Positions 1 to 8,194 of a stretch of 64,000 nucleotides of DNA are shown in pieces. The DNA lies in contig RZUM01000018.1 of NCBI GenBank assembly GCA_004193205.1, forward strand, positions 45,250-109,249, given 5' to 3'. Made by a program: the position numbers and the translations under genes. This stretch comes from Gordonia sediminis (GTDB lineage Bacteria > Actinomycetota > Actinomycetes > Mycobacteriales > Mycobacteriaceae). Numbering within the stretch: position 1 is the first letter of the stretch; each line of letters starts with the position of its first letter. A model generated the notes under the pieces. It ran no database searches. It was not told where the DNA came from and was given only the letters and a program-made list of their open reading frames with translations.

Positions 1-1049
1 ATGCGATTGGCCGCCGACAGTCCCGACGTGTCCGCGAGGGTGACGCCGGTGAGATCGAACCCGTGCTCGCGCAGGACCGACTCGACGGCGGCCACGCCCC
101 CGGCCAGGGTGGCCGGCCCGCCGCGCGCGACGGACAACTCGATGCCCAACGTCTCCGCGAGCACGTTGTCGCTGTGTCGCATCATGTCCGCGACCCGTGT
201 CTGCAGCGGCGCGGACTGCACCGATGCGATCACCGCCGCGCCCGCCGGTGCGGTCACCGCGGTCACCGTCGCGTCGACACCCAGGGCCTCGGCCAAAGCC
301 TGCCCGGCCGCGAGCGCGGGCTCGGCCTGGCGGGCGGAGAACTCGTCGAGCGGATCGATCCGTCCACCGTCGGCCATCAGCGCCTCGATCGGCGTGATGT
401 CGCCGCCCGCGATGTCCAGACGATCCCAGGTCGAGTCGAACGACGGCCCGGTGAAGGCACCGGTGTCGACGGCGACCGACGTGACCGGGACCCCCGATCT
501 CGCGATCTGCTCGGCGAGGTCGACGATCCGGGGCGCATCGGTGTAGAAGGTCTGCGCACCGGTCGGCTGTGCGGACAGCGTCGGGTCACCGGCACCGGTC
601 AGGATGATCTGACCGTTCGGGCCGGCGACGACTGTGGTGGTCAGCCGTTTGTCGTGCGGGAGATCCAGCAGTGCGGCAGATGCGGTCAAGATCTTGGTGT
701 TCGACGCCGGGGTCCGCGGGACCGTCGGGTCGTCGGACCACAGGACGTCGCCGGTCAGCACGTCGCTGATCTGACCGGTGAACTCGCCGAGTTCGGGGAC
801 CCGCACCTCCTGCGCGATGGCGGCCGCGATCCCGGCGGGGGTGGGTTCGGGCGCGGCGGCGCTGACCGGCCGGATCTGCGGGTCCACCGTGATCGCCGCC
901 GGCTGCGGGGGAAATCCGGGCGGGAGTTCGTCGGCGGAGTCGATGCGCAGGGCGACGACGACCGCACCCACCGCGATCAGGGCGAGGACGACCACCGAGA
1001 TGCTCGTCCACAACAGCATGCGTCGAGACGATCTGCGCAGTGCGGCCAC
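1..1049 (-). CDS. dacB: D-alanyl-D-alanine carboxypeptidase/endopeptidase (PBP4 family), 3' end cut by window
   Basis: This is a peptidoglycan-trimming serine DD-peptidase acting outside the membrane. The GTG start at 1049 is chosen because GGAGG lies 6 nt upstream in the mRNA. Residues 12-35 form an N-terminal signal/anchor helix. A Ser/Pro-rich linker follows, then the catalytic SxxK motif as SNTK (S116-K119) and the second motif SDN (S293). About 350 residues are visible and the C-terminal KTG box lies beyond base 1, so the gene is partial only because of the window edge. It is divergent from ppa across about 130 bp. In M. tuberculosis the dacB-type gene (Rv3627c) also neighbours ppa (Rv3628), which agrees with this assignment. 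The family call is secure from the motifs; carboxypeptidase versus endopeptidase preference cannot be read from sequence. Confidence 0.93.
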   Translation of the reverse strand, partial: MAALRRSSRRMLLWTSISVVVLALIAVGAVVVALRIDSADELPPGFPPQPAAITVDPQIRPVSAAAPEPTPAGIAAAIAQEVRVPELGEFTGQISDVLTGDVLWSDDPTVPRTPASNTKILTASAALLDLPHDKRLTTTVVAGPNGQIILTGAGDPTLSAQPTGAQTFYTDAPRIVDLAEQIARSGVPVTSVAVDTGAFTGPSFDSTWDRLDIAGGDITPIEALMADGGRIDPLDEFSARQAEPALAAGQALAEALGVDATVTAVTAPAGAAVIASVQSAPLQTRVADMMRHSDNVLAETLGIELSVARGGPATLAGGVAAVESVLREHGFDLTGVTLADTSGLSAANR

Positions 1050-1183
1050 GAAACCTCCGGATAGGTGCCAACGGGGTCTGGCCCCACGACGTCTTGGCCT
1101 AACAGTATCGTTGAGGCGATCTACGCAGACGACTCCCGCGTCGGCTGCGGTCACCACCGCGACAACACGTGCCAGGAGGAACA

Positions 1184-1666
1184 GTGGAATTCGATGTGAC
1201 CATCGAGATCCCCAAGGGTAGCCGCAACAAGTACGAGGTCGATCACGAGACCGGCAAGGTCTACCTCGACCGGTACCTGTACACCTCGTTCGGCTATCCG
1301 GCCGACTACGGCTACATCGACGGCACCCTCGGCGAGGACGGCGATCCGCTCGACGCGCTCGTGCTGCTGCCCGAGTCGGTGTTCCCCGGCGTCATCATCA
1401 AGGCACGCGTCGTCGGCATGTACACGATGACCGACGAGGCCGGCGGCGACGACAAGCTGCTGTGCGTCCCGGCCGGCGACGTGCGGTGGGATCACATCCA
1501 GGACATCACCGACGTCAGCGAGTACGAGCTCGGCCCGATCTCGCACTTCTTCGAGCACTACAAGGACCTCGAACCCGGCAAGGAGGTCACTCCGGGCGGT
1601 TGGGTCGGCAAGGCCGAGGCCGAGAAGGTCGCGCAGGCCGCCGTCGAGCGCCTCAAGGAGCACTAG
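1184..1666 (+). CDS. ppa: Inorganic pyrophosphatase, family I
   Basis: This cytosolic enzyme hydrolyses PPi to two phosphates and pulls biosynthetic reactions forward. The protein is 160 aa, the usual length for bacterial family I enzymes (M. tuberculosis Ppa is 162). The N-terminus [12 protein letters not shown] matches the mycobacterial one almost residue for residue, and the metal-binding signature DGDPLD is intact. GTG 1184 is preferred over the in-frame GTG at 1169 because AGGAGGA at 1174-1180 is correctly spaced for 1184 and would fall inside the coding sequence if 1169 were used. The gene is divergent from dacB and convergent with the methyltransferase, whose stop lies 4 bp beyond. Confidence 0.97.
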   Translation: MEFDVTIEIPKGSRNKYEVDHETGKVYLDRYLYTSFGYPADYGYIDGTLGEDGDPLDALVLLPESVFPGVIIKARVVGMYTMTDEAGGDDKLLCVPAGDVRWDHIQDITDVSEYELGPISHFFEHYKDLEPGKEVTPGGWVGKAEAEKVAQAAVERLKEH

Positions 1667-1670
1667 CCCG

Positions 1671-2465
1671 CTACCCGCGGGCGACGGCCGCGAGGGCGGG
1701 TGCGGCGAAGCGAACGGTTCCATCCGGCTCGGTGAAGCGTGCGAGCTCGCCGGCGGCCGCAGCCTGTAGCGCGGCGTACTGCTCGTCGTCGATCATGTCG
1801 CGCAGGGTCCAGCCCTTGATGTCAGTGTGGACCCAGTCCGACACCGACGGGAACCTGGCTTCGCCGTCGAGCCGACGGATCTCGACATCTCCGAAGACAT
1901 CGGCCAGTTCGGCGCGCAGCAACTCCGGGGTTCCGATGCAGAACGGCGCCAGCAGCGCATCGGCCGGCGCGTCACCGAACATCCGGCGCAGCAGGTCCAC
2001 CATCGCCGCGTAGCCGGGGCTGGTGTCGACCTCGGCCCAGGTGAGTACCCCGAGCGTCCCGCCAGGGCGCAACACCCGGCCCATCTGCCGAACCCCGGCG
2101 CGCCGGTCCTGGAAGAACATCAGCGCGAACTGGCTCAGGACCTGGTCGAACGCATCGTCAGGGTATGGCAGATCCTCGGCGGCACCGGCGTGGATCTGTG
2201 CGCTCGGGCTGGTGCGCGCCGCCACGGCCAGCATCCCGTCGTTGGGGTCGACGCCGGCGACGACCCCTTCGGGTCCGACCCGCTCCAGCGCGGCGCGGGT
2301 CAGCACGCCGGTTCCGCAACCGACGTCGAGGACGCGGTCACCCGGCCGGACCTCGGTCAGGTCCAGCAGTCGTTGTGGCCATTGGTCGAAGAGCGCCGGG
2401 ACGAAGAAGCTCTCGTAGACCTCGGCGGCGGTGGCGCTGACCTGGCCGGTTGTGGCGTTGCTCAT
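1671..2465 (-). CDS. Class I SAM-dependent methyltransferase (UbiE/Methyltransf_11 type)
   Basis: This is a 264-aa Rossmann-fold methyltransferase. Motif I (VLDVGCGTG) sits near residue 45, followed by the acidic motif II (VAGVDPN) and the motif around DQVLSQFALMFF (post-I/II strand). An N-terminal helix region (VYESFFVPALFDQWPQRLLD) resembles the cap of UbiE/Coq5-like small-molecule methyltransferases. No substrate can be assigned. It is transcribed divergently from an HxlR-type regulator about 90 bp away, an arrangement typical of a regulator controlling its neighbour, so it may be an inducible detoxifying methyltransferase. That role is inference. Confidence 0.85.
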   Translation of the reverse strand: MSNATTGQVSATAAEVYESFFVPALFDQWPQRLLDLTEVRPGDRVLDVGCGTGVLTRAALERVGPEGVVAGVDPNDGMLAVAARTSPSAQIHAGAAEDLPYPDDAFDQVLSQFALMFFQDRRAGVRQMGRVLRPGGTLGVLTWAEVDTSPGYAAMVDLLRRMFGDAPADALLAPFCIGTPELLRAELADVFGDVEIRRLDGEARFPSVSDWVHTDIKGWTLRDMIDDEQYAALQAAAAGELARFTEPDGTVRFAAPALAAVARG

Positions 2466-2555
2466 GGTTTCAGCGTGCTCCGCCGTCTCAGCGATTCAAG
2501 TCCTGAAATCGAACTTCGCCTTGCCCCGGCGTGGTCGGCTCGCGACCATGGAGGT

Positions 2556-3233
2556 GTGCGCAGCTACGGCCAGTACTGCCCGATCGCGCGAGCCTCGGAG
2601 ATCCTCGCCGAGCGGTGGACGCCGCTTGTCATCCGCAACCTGATGTTCGGTGCGGTCACCTTCACCGATATCGCGCACGGGGTACCGCTGATGTCGCGCT
2701 CGATGCTGGCCACCCGGCTGGGACAGCTCGAACGGGCCGGGGTGGTGGCACGCACTCCCAAGTCTGCGGGACGCGGTTCGGAGTACATGCTGACCGAGGC
2801 CGGCCGCGACCTCGCAGGGGTCCTCGACGAGCTCGCCGCGTGGGGTGAGCGCTGGGTCGAAGTGGGACCCGAGATGACCGATCCGGGCTTCGCCCTGTGG
2901 GCGTGGTGCATCGTGCAGCTCGACCCGACGCAGCTGCCCGACGACCGCACCGTGGTCGCCTTCCGCTTCCCCGACCAGCCCGCCGGCAACCGCAACTACT
3001 GGCTACTCGTCGAGGACGGCGCCGCGGAGGTCTGCTACACCGACCCGGGTGGTGAACCGGCCGCCGAGGTCATCGCCGAGTCGGCCGCGTTCATCGATTG
3101 GCACCGTGGCCGACTTGGCTGGTCGCAGGCCCTGCGCAGCGGACGGATCACGATCACCGGACAGCGCTCGGTCACCACCGCGCTGCCGCGGTGGAACCTG
3201 CGCCATCCGGTGGTGGCAAGGCCGTCTACATGA
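2556..3233 (+). CDS. HxlR/MarR-like winged-helix transcriptional regulator
   Basis: This is a 225-aa DNA-binding regulator. Residues 1-95 form the HxlR-type winged helix: start VRSYGQYCPIARA, then a helix-turn-helix and wing with SRSMLATRLGQLERAGVV and a basic wing. The family's redox-responsive cysteine is present in YCP near residue 8. The C-terminal half (about 110-225) is longer than in plain HxlR proteins and resembles an SCP2-like ligand domain found in some actinobacterial members. The GTG start at 2556 gives the canonical N-terminus, but GGAGG is only 1-2 nt upstream, so translation may be leaderless or start elsewhere. It is divergent from the methyltransferase, its most likely target. 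Confidence 0.85.
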   Translation: MRSYGQYCPIARASEILAERWTPLVIRNLMFGAVTFTDIAHGVPLMSRSMLATRLGQLERAGVVARTPKSAGRGSEYMLTEAGRDLAGVLDELAAWGERWVEVGPEMTDPGFALWAWCIVQLDPTQLPDDRTVVAFRFPDQPAGNRNYWLLVEDGAAEVCYTDPGGEPAAEVIAESAAFIDWHRGRLGWSQALRSGRITITGQRSVTTALPRWNLRHPVVARPST

Positions 3234-3341
3234 CGTCGCGACGCGGGCTCCCGAACTGTCCCGGCGACTCAGCGCTGGGGCCGGCCGTGCCGACTGCTCA
3301 ATGGCCGATCGCGGCTGCCGACCTTCCGTATTCTGCGGCAA

Positions 3342-4175
3342 TCACTGGGCGGCCCAGGTCCCTACGTCTGCGCATCCGATGAGCTCGTCGCTGATCAATG
3401 ACCGGTGGGCGATCCGCAGCACCTCCCCAGGGTCGAGCAACCGGGAATGAGGGGCGGCGATCTGCACGCCGAGACCCGGGTACTCGCGCGAGCGCACAAA
3501 CCACTGTGCGGCAGCAGCACCGACCGGGGTGATCGCGACGCTGAACCGCGGCCGCTCCGCGCACCAGAGCGCCCACGGCGCCGATGCGCCGTTGACGGCG
3601 TCTTCTCCAGTGTGTCGGTCGGCGACAACTGTCGACTCACCTGACCGGGCGAATCGCCAAAAGAATCCCCCGTAGCCTGCGCCCGGTCGCCCGTTCGACT
3701 CGGGGGAGGCGAGGCGCAACGGGCGCGCTGTCGCGTTGGTGAGGGCGGTGGACCACATCAGTTCCCACCCCAGTACATGCGACTTCACCGATACCGTTCG
3801 CACCTCGGAGATCAGCAACTCGTCATCGACAGCACGCCAGTTCGTCGTCAGTTGCAGAGATGTGTCCGCAACATTCTCGTCGACGATGTCGATTCGTCCG
3901 TGGTCATTGGATGCCAGGTAACCGCGGCCTTCGACGAAGGTTGGCCCGCCCCAGAAGTTCACCCCGTCGACGTCCGGAATGCCGACGGATACCCCGAGGT
4001 GCCAGGGATGATCGTGGGGCATCGCATCTGTCACCGTCACGCCACCGAGGGTCCGTACCGGGTGCAGGTACGGGCGCGGCGACAGGTCGGCGCTCAGCGC
4101 CGCGCCGGAGAGCGCCGAGACCACGGCACGGCCGTTCACGCGCAACTCGCGGGGGCGGTCGGGGACGCTGGTCAT
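3342..4175 (-). CDS. DUF6807 (PmoA-family) protein
   Basis: This is a 277-aa beta-rich protein of the DUF6807/PmoA-like family, recognised by the pattern SPRPYLHPVRTLGGVTVTD and the His-rich HDHPWHLGVS segment around residues 53-63. These are family hallmarks whose function is not established. Members usually sit beside Gfo/Idh/MocA oxidoreductases in sugar-catabolic loci, and so does this one: its ATG overlaps the stop of the upstream oxidoreductase by ATGA, so the two are translationally coupled. No signal peptide is seen, so it is cytosolic. It may act on an oxidised sugar or glycoside; that is inference from context. It is not a methane monooxygenase subunit despite the family nickname. 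Confidence 0.82.
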   Translation of the reverse strand: MTSVPDRPRELRVNGRAVVSALSGAALSADLSPRPYLHPVRTLGGVTVTDAMPHDHPWHLGVSVGIPDVDGVNFWGGPTFVEGRGYLASNDHGRIDIVDENVADTSLQLTTNWRAVDDELLISEVRTVSVKSHVLGWELMWSTALTNATARPLRLASPESNGRPGAGYGGFFWRFARSGESTVVADRHTGEDAVNGASAPWALWCAERPRFSVAITPVGAAAAQWFVRSREYPGLGVQIAAPHSRLLDPGEVLRIAHRSLISDELIGCADVGTWAAQ

Positions 4176-5323
4176 CCTTTGGCACCCAGGGATCCGAACA
4201 TGGTGAGACTTTCTGCGGCCGCGCGAACCCGTCGGTCGATGCCGCTGATGACGATTCGTTGCGTTCCCGCCGCCCCCACAGCCACCGTCCTGAGCAGGTG
4301 GGCGGGGACCACGATGGGGTCCGGGGCGATGCGGATGGCCTCCAGGACCTCGGTGAACGCTTCTGTTCGGTTGAGCGGAACCAGCAATGGGCGACCGCGG
4401 TCCCGGATATGGTCCGCCAGATCGCCAAGCAGGCTCGTGGCGCCCCAGTTGGAAACGGTTGTCCGTCCGCCGGCGTCAGAGAGCACGAGACGACCAGCGC
4501 GGTAGTCGTAGTCGATCCGTCCGGCCGTGCCGTGCACTGTCAGGATCGGGTCCACCTCCTCCTCCGCGCATAACGTCACCGCGACGACGATCGTGGTCCC
4601 GCGGCGGGTGACGATGCGTACGCACGAGGTGTCGTCGCTCTCGATGGGATTGGCTCGATACAGTTCGACATCCACCTCCCGAATGTCATCGGCCCGGCAC
4701 GAATCGTCGATGACGAGCGCAGTCTGGATGGCATGAGCGAAGGGGTTGGTCAGCGCACCGTCCATGACCGGAACATCGCCCAGCCGGCGACGCCCGGCCC
4801 AGGCGCTGCGCGTGAAGTAGCCACCATCACGCTGCCAGAGTCCCGCGACGCCAATTCCCCGGACACTGCCGATCGCGCCATTGTCGACGAGTCGGCGGAT
4901 CTCGGCGATGCCGTGTCCGCCGACGCTTTGAAAGCCGACCTGGCAGGATACTGCCGCGGCGCCGAGTTGTGCTGCCAGCCGGGCGAACTCGGCCCGGGAA
5001 GGAGCCGGCGGCTTCTCCAGGAGAATGTCGGCTCCAGCCGCTGCGGCGGTCAACGCGAGGTCGACGTGGGTGTGGATCGGCGTAGCGATGATGGCGATGT
5101 CGGCGCCCACCTTGAGAACGTCCTCGAGGTCGGTCCCGACCCGCGCATCGCCGATCAGGGAGCCCGCATCGGGCGACGGTGGCCGGGGGTCGCTCACCCC
5201 GACGAGCCGGATTCCGAAGCCCGCACCGCGGAGCCTGGCGATGTCGCGCAGATGCCATTCACCGAACCCGTGGGCGCCGGCCAGCACCACCCTGATTTCG
5301 TTCGAAAGAGTTTGTCCGGACAC
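4172..5323 (-). CDS. Gfo/Idh/MocA-family NAD(P)-dependent oxidoreductase
   Basis: This is a 383-aa dehydrogenase of the glucose-fructose oxidoreductase / inositol dehydrogenase family. An N-terminal Rossmann fold (VVLAGAHGFGEWH, residues 10-22) is followed by the family EKP motif (LLEKPPAPS), whose Lys is the usual catalytic residue, and a C-terminal alpha/beta substrate domain. The open frame extends further upstream, but GTG 5323 is chosen because AGGTAGGAAAG precedes it and the homologous N-terminus begins there. It forms a two-gene operon with DUF6807 and faces the MHS transporter gene. A LacI-type palindrome (5406-5419) lies upstream on this side. It probably oxidises a sugar, polyol or glycoside; the substrate is unknown. 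Confidence 0.9.
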   Translation of the reverse strand: MSGQTLSNEIRVVLAGAHGFGEWHLRDIARLRGAGFGIRLVGVSDPRPPSPDAGSLIGDARVGTDLEDVLKVGADIAIIATPIHTHVDLALTAAAAGADILLEKPPAPSRAEFARLAAQLGAAAVSCQVGFQSVGGHGIAEIRRLVDNGAIGSVRGIGVAGLWQRDGGYFTRSAWAGRRRLGDVPVMDGALTNPFAHAIQTALVIDDSCRADDIREVDVELYRANPIESDDTSCVRIVTRRGTTIVVAVTLCAEEEVDPILTVHGTAGRIDYDYRAGRLVLSDAGGRTTVSNWGATSLLGDLADHIRDRGRPLLVPLNRTEAFTEVLEAIRIAPDPIVVPAHLLRTVAVGAAGTQRIVISGIDRRVRAAAESLTMFGSLGAKG

Positions 5324-5405
5324 AACTTTCCTACCTCTCGACGGCACCGAGAACGGAGGAAACCCAACCCGGCTCAACTCACCATAGACCGGTGCCGGCA
5401 GTGTC

Positions 5406-5419
5406 GGAAAGCGCTTGCC
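5406..5419. promoter_or_regulatory. LacI-type operator O1 (GGAAAGCGCTTGCC)
   Basis: This imperfect palindrome is centred on GCGC with flanks AAGC/GCTT. It matches the core of two other copies (5487-5502 and 8149-8164). It lies about 85 bp upstream of the divergent oxidoreductase start and probably controls that leftward transcript. The form is typical of LacI/GalR-family sites; the regulator at 7047 is the obvious ligand-sensing candidate. Confidence 0.7.
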
Positions 5420-5458
5420 TGCATTTTGGATCAATGTTGCGTCGACTGCACGGACCCC

Positions 5459-5502
5459 TTGACAGTGACCGGCAGCACACCCATTATGGAAAGCGCTTAC
5501 CA
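5459..5502 (+). promoter_or_regulatory. Promoter of MHS transporter gene with LacI-type operator O2
   Basis: TTGACA (5459-5464) and CATTAT (5482-5487) are separated by exactly 17 bp, a good sigma-70-type promoter. The palindrome TGGAAAGCGCTTACCA (5487-5502) starts at the last base of the -10 element and covers the expected start site, the classic position for repression. The Shine-Dalgarno AGGAGAG at 5530-5536 precedes ATG 5541. Confidence 0.78.
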
Positions 5503-5540
5503 AGCTTCCCCGTCCACCGGGATCGACCCGAGGAGAGCCA

Positions 5541-6947
5541 ATGAACACCACCAAGACGCCACCCAAATCGCCACCTGATGTCATGCGCAAGGGGACACCG
5601 AAAAAGGCTGCGGCCAGCGGATGGATCGGCAGCGCACTCGAGTACTACGACTGGTTCGTCTATGCGCAGGCCGCGGCACTGGTGTTCCCCACCGTGTTCT
5701 TCCCGACCGACAACGCCACCGTCGCGCTGGTCGCCTCGCTCGGCACCTATGCGGTGGGCTATGCGGCCAGGCCGGTCGGTGCCGCGGTGCTGGGCGCCTG
5801 GGGCGATCGGCGGGGACGTAAGAACGTCCTGGTCTTCGTCATGTTCTTGATGGGACTGTCCACCGTCTCCATTGCATTTCTGCCGACCTTCGGTCAGATC
5901 GGGGTCCTCGCGCCGATCCTGCTCGTGCTGTTGCGCCTGATCCAGGGTTTTGCGGTTGCCGGCGAACTCGGCGGGGCCTCGGCGATGATCATCGAACACT
6001 CCCCATTGGGGCGGCGGGGCTACTACGCCAGCTTCAGCCTGCAGGGCACCCAAGCCGGCCAGATCATCGCGGCAATGGTGTTCATGCCGCTGGCCGCATT
6101 CCTGCCCGATGACGACTTCCACTCGTGGGGCTGGCGAATTCCCTTCTTGCTGAGCGCGTTGGTCGTCTTCGCCGGGTTCCAGATTCGCCGACGCGTGGAT
6201 GAGACACCGGTTTTCGCTGATCAGGAGGCGAAAAAGACCACCTCGCAGAAGAAGGGCTCAACGCCCCTCCGAGAAGCCGTGCGCGGCAACGGCGCGAATA
6301 TCCTTCGTGCCACGCTGATGTCGCTGGTGAACGTCGTCGGTGTCACCGTGATCGTCTTTGGCGGCGCATTCGCCACTCAGACCTCCTACGGCAACGATGT
6401 CAGCACGGCGGTATATCTCTGGATACCCATCATCGCGAACGCCCTGGCGATCGCTCTCATCCCGATCTTCGGAGACATTTCCGATCGAATCGGCCGACGG
6501 CCCCTGATGATCGCCGGTCCACTGGCAGCGGGTGCCTTCGCCTGGCTCTATCTCTACACCATCCAGATCGGCCTCATCCCGGTCGCGATCGTGCTGGCGG
6601 TGCTCGCCTTCGGCGTCTTCTACCAGGTCTGGAATGCAACATTCGCCAGCTTCTTCCAGGAACTTTTCCCGGCACGGGCTCGAGTCACGGGATTCGCGGT
6701 ATCCCAGAACCTCGGGTTGGCCCTCGTCGCCCCGATGCCGGCAGTGTTCGCGGCGATCGCACCGCCGGGAACAAGCAATGTCCCGCTGATCGTCGGATCG
6801 ATTACCATGGCGCTGTGCATAGTGGGCGCGCTCGCCGCGTGGAGCGCCAAGGAGACCTTCAGGATTCCGATGGGGGTGCTGGGCGAGCCCGACGCCATCC
6901 CGGTTTCCGAGGAGGAGTACGCCCAGGCCCGGGCAACACACCAATGA
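5541..6947 (+). CDS. MFS transporter, metabolite:H+ symporter (MHS) family
   Basis: This is a 468-aa, 12-helix major facilitator. The pattern SALEYYDWFVYAQAAAL in helix 1 and the loop 2-3 motif GAWGDRRGRKN, with a second copy FGDISDRIGRRP between helices 8 and 9, are characteristic of the MHS branch (proline/shikimate/alpha-ketoglutarate-type proton symporters). A central hydrophilic loop (about residues 215-245) is Lys-rich. The SD AGGAGAG is well spaced for ATG 5541. The LacI-type operator at its promoter and the flanking dehydrogenase genes suggest it imports the substrate of this catabolic locus. A strong hairpin terminator follows. Confidence 0.92.
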   Translation: MNTTKTPPKSPPDVMRKGTPKKAAASGWIGSALEYYDWFVYAQAAALVFPTVFFPTDNATVALVASLGTYAVGYAARPVGAAVLGAWGDRRGRKNVLVFVMFLMGLSTVSIAFLPTFGQIGVLAPILLVLLRLIQGFAVAGELGGASAMIIEHSPLGRRGYYASFSLQGTQAGQIIAAMVFMPLAAFLPDDDFHSWGWRIPFLLSALVVFAGFQIRRRVDETPVFADQEAKKTTSQKKGSTPLREAVRGNGANILRATLMSLVNVVGVTVIVFGGAFATQTSYGNDVSTAVYLWIPIIANALAIALIPIFGDISDRIGRRPLMIAGPLAAGAFAWLYLYTIQIGLIPVAIVLAVLAFGVFYQVWNATFASFFQELFPARARVTGFAVSQNLGLALVAPMPAVFAAIAPPGTSNVPLIVGSITMALCIVGALAAWSAKETFRIPMGVLGEPDAIPVSEEEYAQARATHQ

Positions 6948-6972
6948 CCAGGAGAGAACGCACCCATACGTG

Positions 6973-7012
6973 AGACGAGACCGTGACCGGACTTCCGGTC
7001 ACGGTCTCGTCT
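6973..7012 (+). terminator. Long-stem terminator after MHS transporter
   Basis: Two perfectly complementary 19-nt arms (6973-6991 and 6994-7012) form a GC-rich hairpin, in practice with a loop of about 4-6 nt. It has no marked U tract, as is common in actinobacteria. It lies 25 bp after the transporter stop and separates it from the LacI gene. Confidence 0.85.
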
Positions 7013-7046
7013 GTGCGAGGACAGCGCGTTCGAAGGAGTGAGGATC

Positions 7047-8072
7047 GTGGCCGCAAACGGACGCAGCGTCACCCTGAGCGACGTCGCCGCTGAGTCCGGG
7101 GTGTCGTTGGCCACCGCCTCGCGGGTCCTCAACGGAAGTACCCGTGTGGTGCGAGAAGATCTCCGCCAAAAGGTGCTCGACGCCGCTGATCGGCTCGGCT
7201 ACCTCCCGAACGCGCAGGCCCAAGCAGTCGCGCGCGGATACAGCGACGTCACCGGACTCATCGTGCGCGACATCGCCGACCCGTACTTCTCCACCATCGC
7301 TGCCGGCGTGGCCAATGCCGCGCGCGAACGAGGCCTGCTGACCACGATGTGCAACACCGCAGGAGAACCCGAGACCGAGCTCGCGTTCATAGAGAAGCTC
7401 CGCAACCAGCGCGTCCGCGCGATCATCCTGTGCGGAAGCCGCAGCACCGATGAGGATCACGAACGGCGGCTCACCGAGCGACTCGACACCTTCGCCGCCG
7501 GCGGTGGTCGGGTGGTGGCGGTCAGCCAACCAACCCTCCCCCACGACACCGTCGCACTCGACAACCGGGGAGGCGCCCGCGCTCTCGCGCGCGCACTGTA
7601 CGAACTCGGGTACCGCCGACCGGTAATCCTCGCCGGCCCGCCGACTCTTCTCACGTCGCGTGAACGTCGCGACGGTTTCCTGGCTGGGTGGAAGTCTGCC
7701 GGCGGGTCCCGACCGCGGGTGTTCGACGGTGAGTTCAGCCGCGATGGCGGCTACCGGCTCATGAGCGACGTGGCGAAGGACAAGGTCGACACGGACTGCG
7801 TCTTCGCGGTCAGCGACGTGATGGCCGTCGGTGCGATGGCCGCCTGCCGAGACCATGGCATCGTCGTGGGTGACGATCTGGGCGTCGCCGGCTTCGACGA
7901 CATCGTCACCCTTCGCGATGTAACGCCCGCACTCACGACTGTTCGCCTGCCGCTCAACGAGATCGGCCGGGTGGCCCTCGAGACGGCCCTGACCGAACCG
8001 GCCGAAGGACCGCGTCGTCGTCTCTTCACCGGGGAAGTCATTCTGCGCGAAAGCACACCACCGCGCCGCTGA
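7047..8072 (+). CDS. LacI/GalR-family transcriptional regulator
   Basis: This 341-aa repressor has an N-terminal helix-turn-helix (VTLSDVAAESGVSLATASRV, residues 8-27) with hinge helix, followed by a periplasmic-binding-protein-like sensor domain (about 65-335). The ending IGRVALETAL...GEVILRESTP is typical of LacI/GalR effector domains. GTG 7047 is preferred over GTG 7038 because AAGGAG at 7033-7038 is 8 nt upstream of it. The gene lies between the two operator-bearing promoters of the locus and probably recognises the TGGAAAGCGCTTTCCA palindromes, releasing DNA when a pathway sugar binds. Confidence 0.94.
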   Translation: MAANGRSVTLSDVAAESGVSLATASRVLNGSTRVVREDLRQKVLDAADRLGYLPNAQAQAVARGYSDVTGLIVRDIADPYFSTIAAGVANAARERGLLTTMCNTAGEPETELAFIEKLRNQRVRAIILCGSRSTDEDHERRLTERLDTFAAGGGRVVAVSQPTLPHDTVALDNRGGARALARALYELGYRRPVILAGPPTLLTSRERRDGFLAGWKSAGGSRPRVFDGEFSRDGGYRLMSDVAKDKVDTDCVFAVSDVMAVGAMAACRDHGIVVGDDLGVAGFDDIVTLRDVTPALTTVRLPLNEIGRVALETALTEPAEGPRRRLFTGEVILRESTPPRR

Positions 8073-8116
8073 ATCGGTTCACGCGAGTCCTCTTCTCGGG
8101 GAATACGTTCACGACC

Positions 8117-8164
8117 TTGCTCATCGGGTGTCTCGTCGGCTACAGTTATGGAAAGCGCTTTCCA
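8117..8164 (+). promoter_or_regulatory. Promoter of the dehydrogenase-DUF993-isomerase operon with LacI-type operator O3
   Basis: A TTGCTC -35-like box (8117-8122) and TACAGT (8141-8146) are 18 bp apart. The 16-bp sequence TGGAAAGCGCTTTCCA at 8149-8164 is a perfect palindrome directly downstream of the -10 element. It is the best of the three operator copies in this locus and covers the expected transcription start. Confidence 0.8.
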
Positions 8165-8194
8165 AACGCACTGAACGAACGAAGGAGCAGCACA

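Noticed and set aside
63-1064. Long plus-strand open frame of about 330 codons
   Set aside because: It is the antisense shadow of dacB; the minus frame carries SNTK and SDN motifs and a Shine-Dalgarno.
3234-3341. Possible small gene between the HxlR regulator and the DUF6807 gene
   Set aside because: Frames here are short, without a Shine-Dalgarno or recognisable product; I see nothing supportable.
3342-4175. Methane monooxygenase subunit (PmoA name of the family)
   Set aside because: The protein is soluble with no membrane helices and sits with sugar dehydrogenases; the family nickname is misleading.
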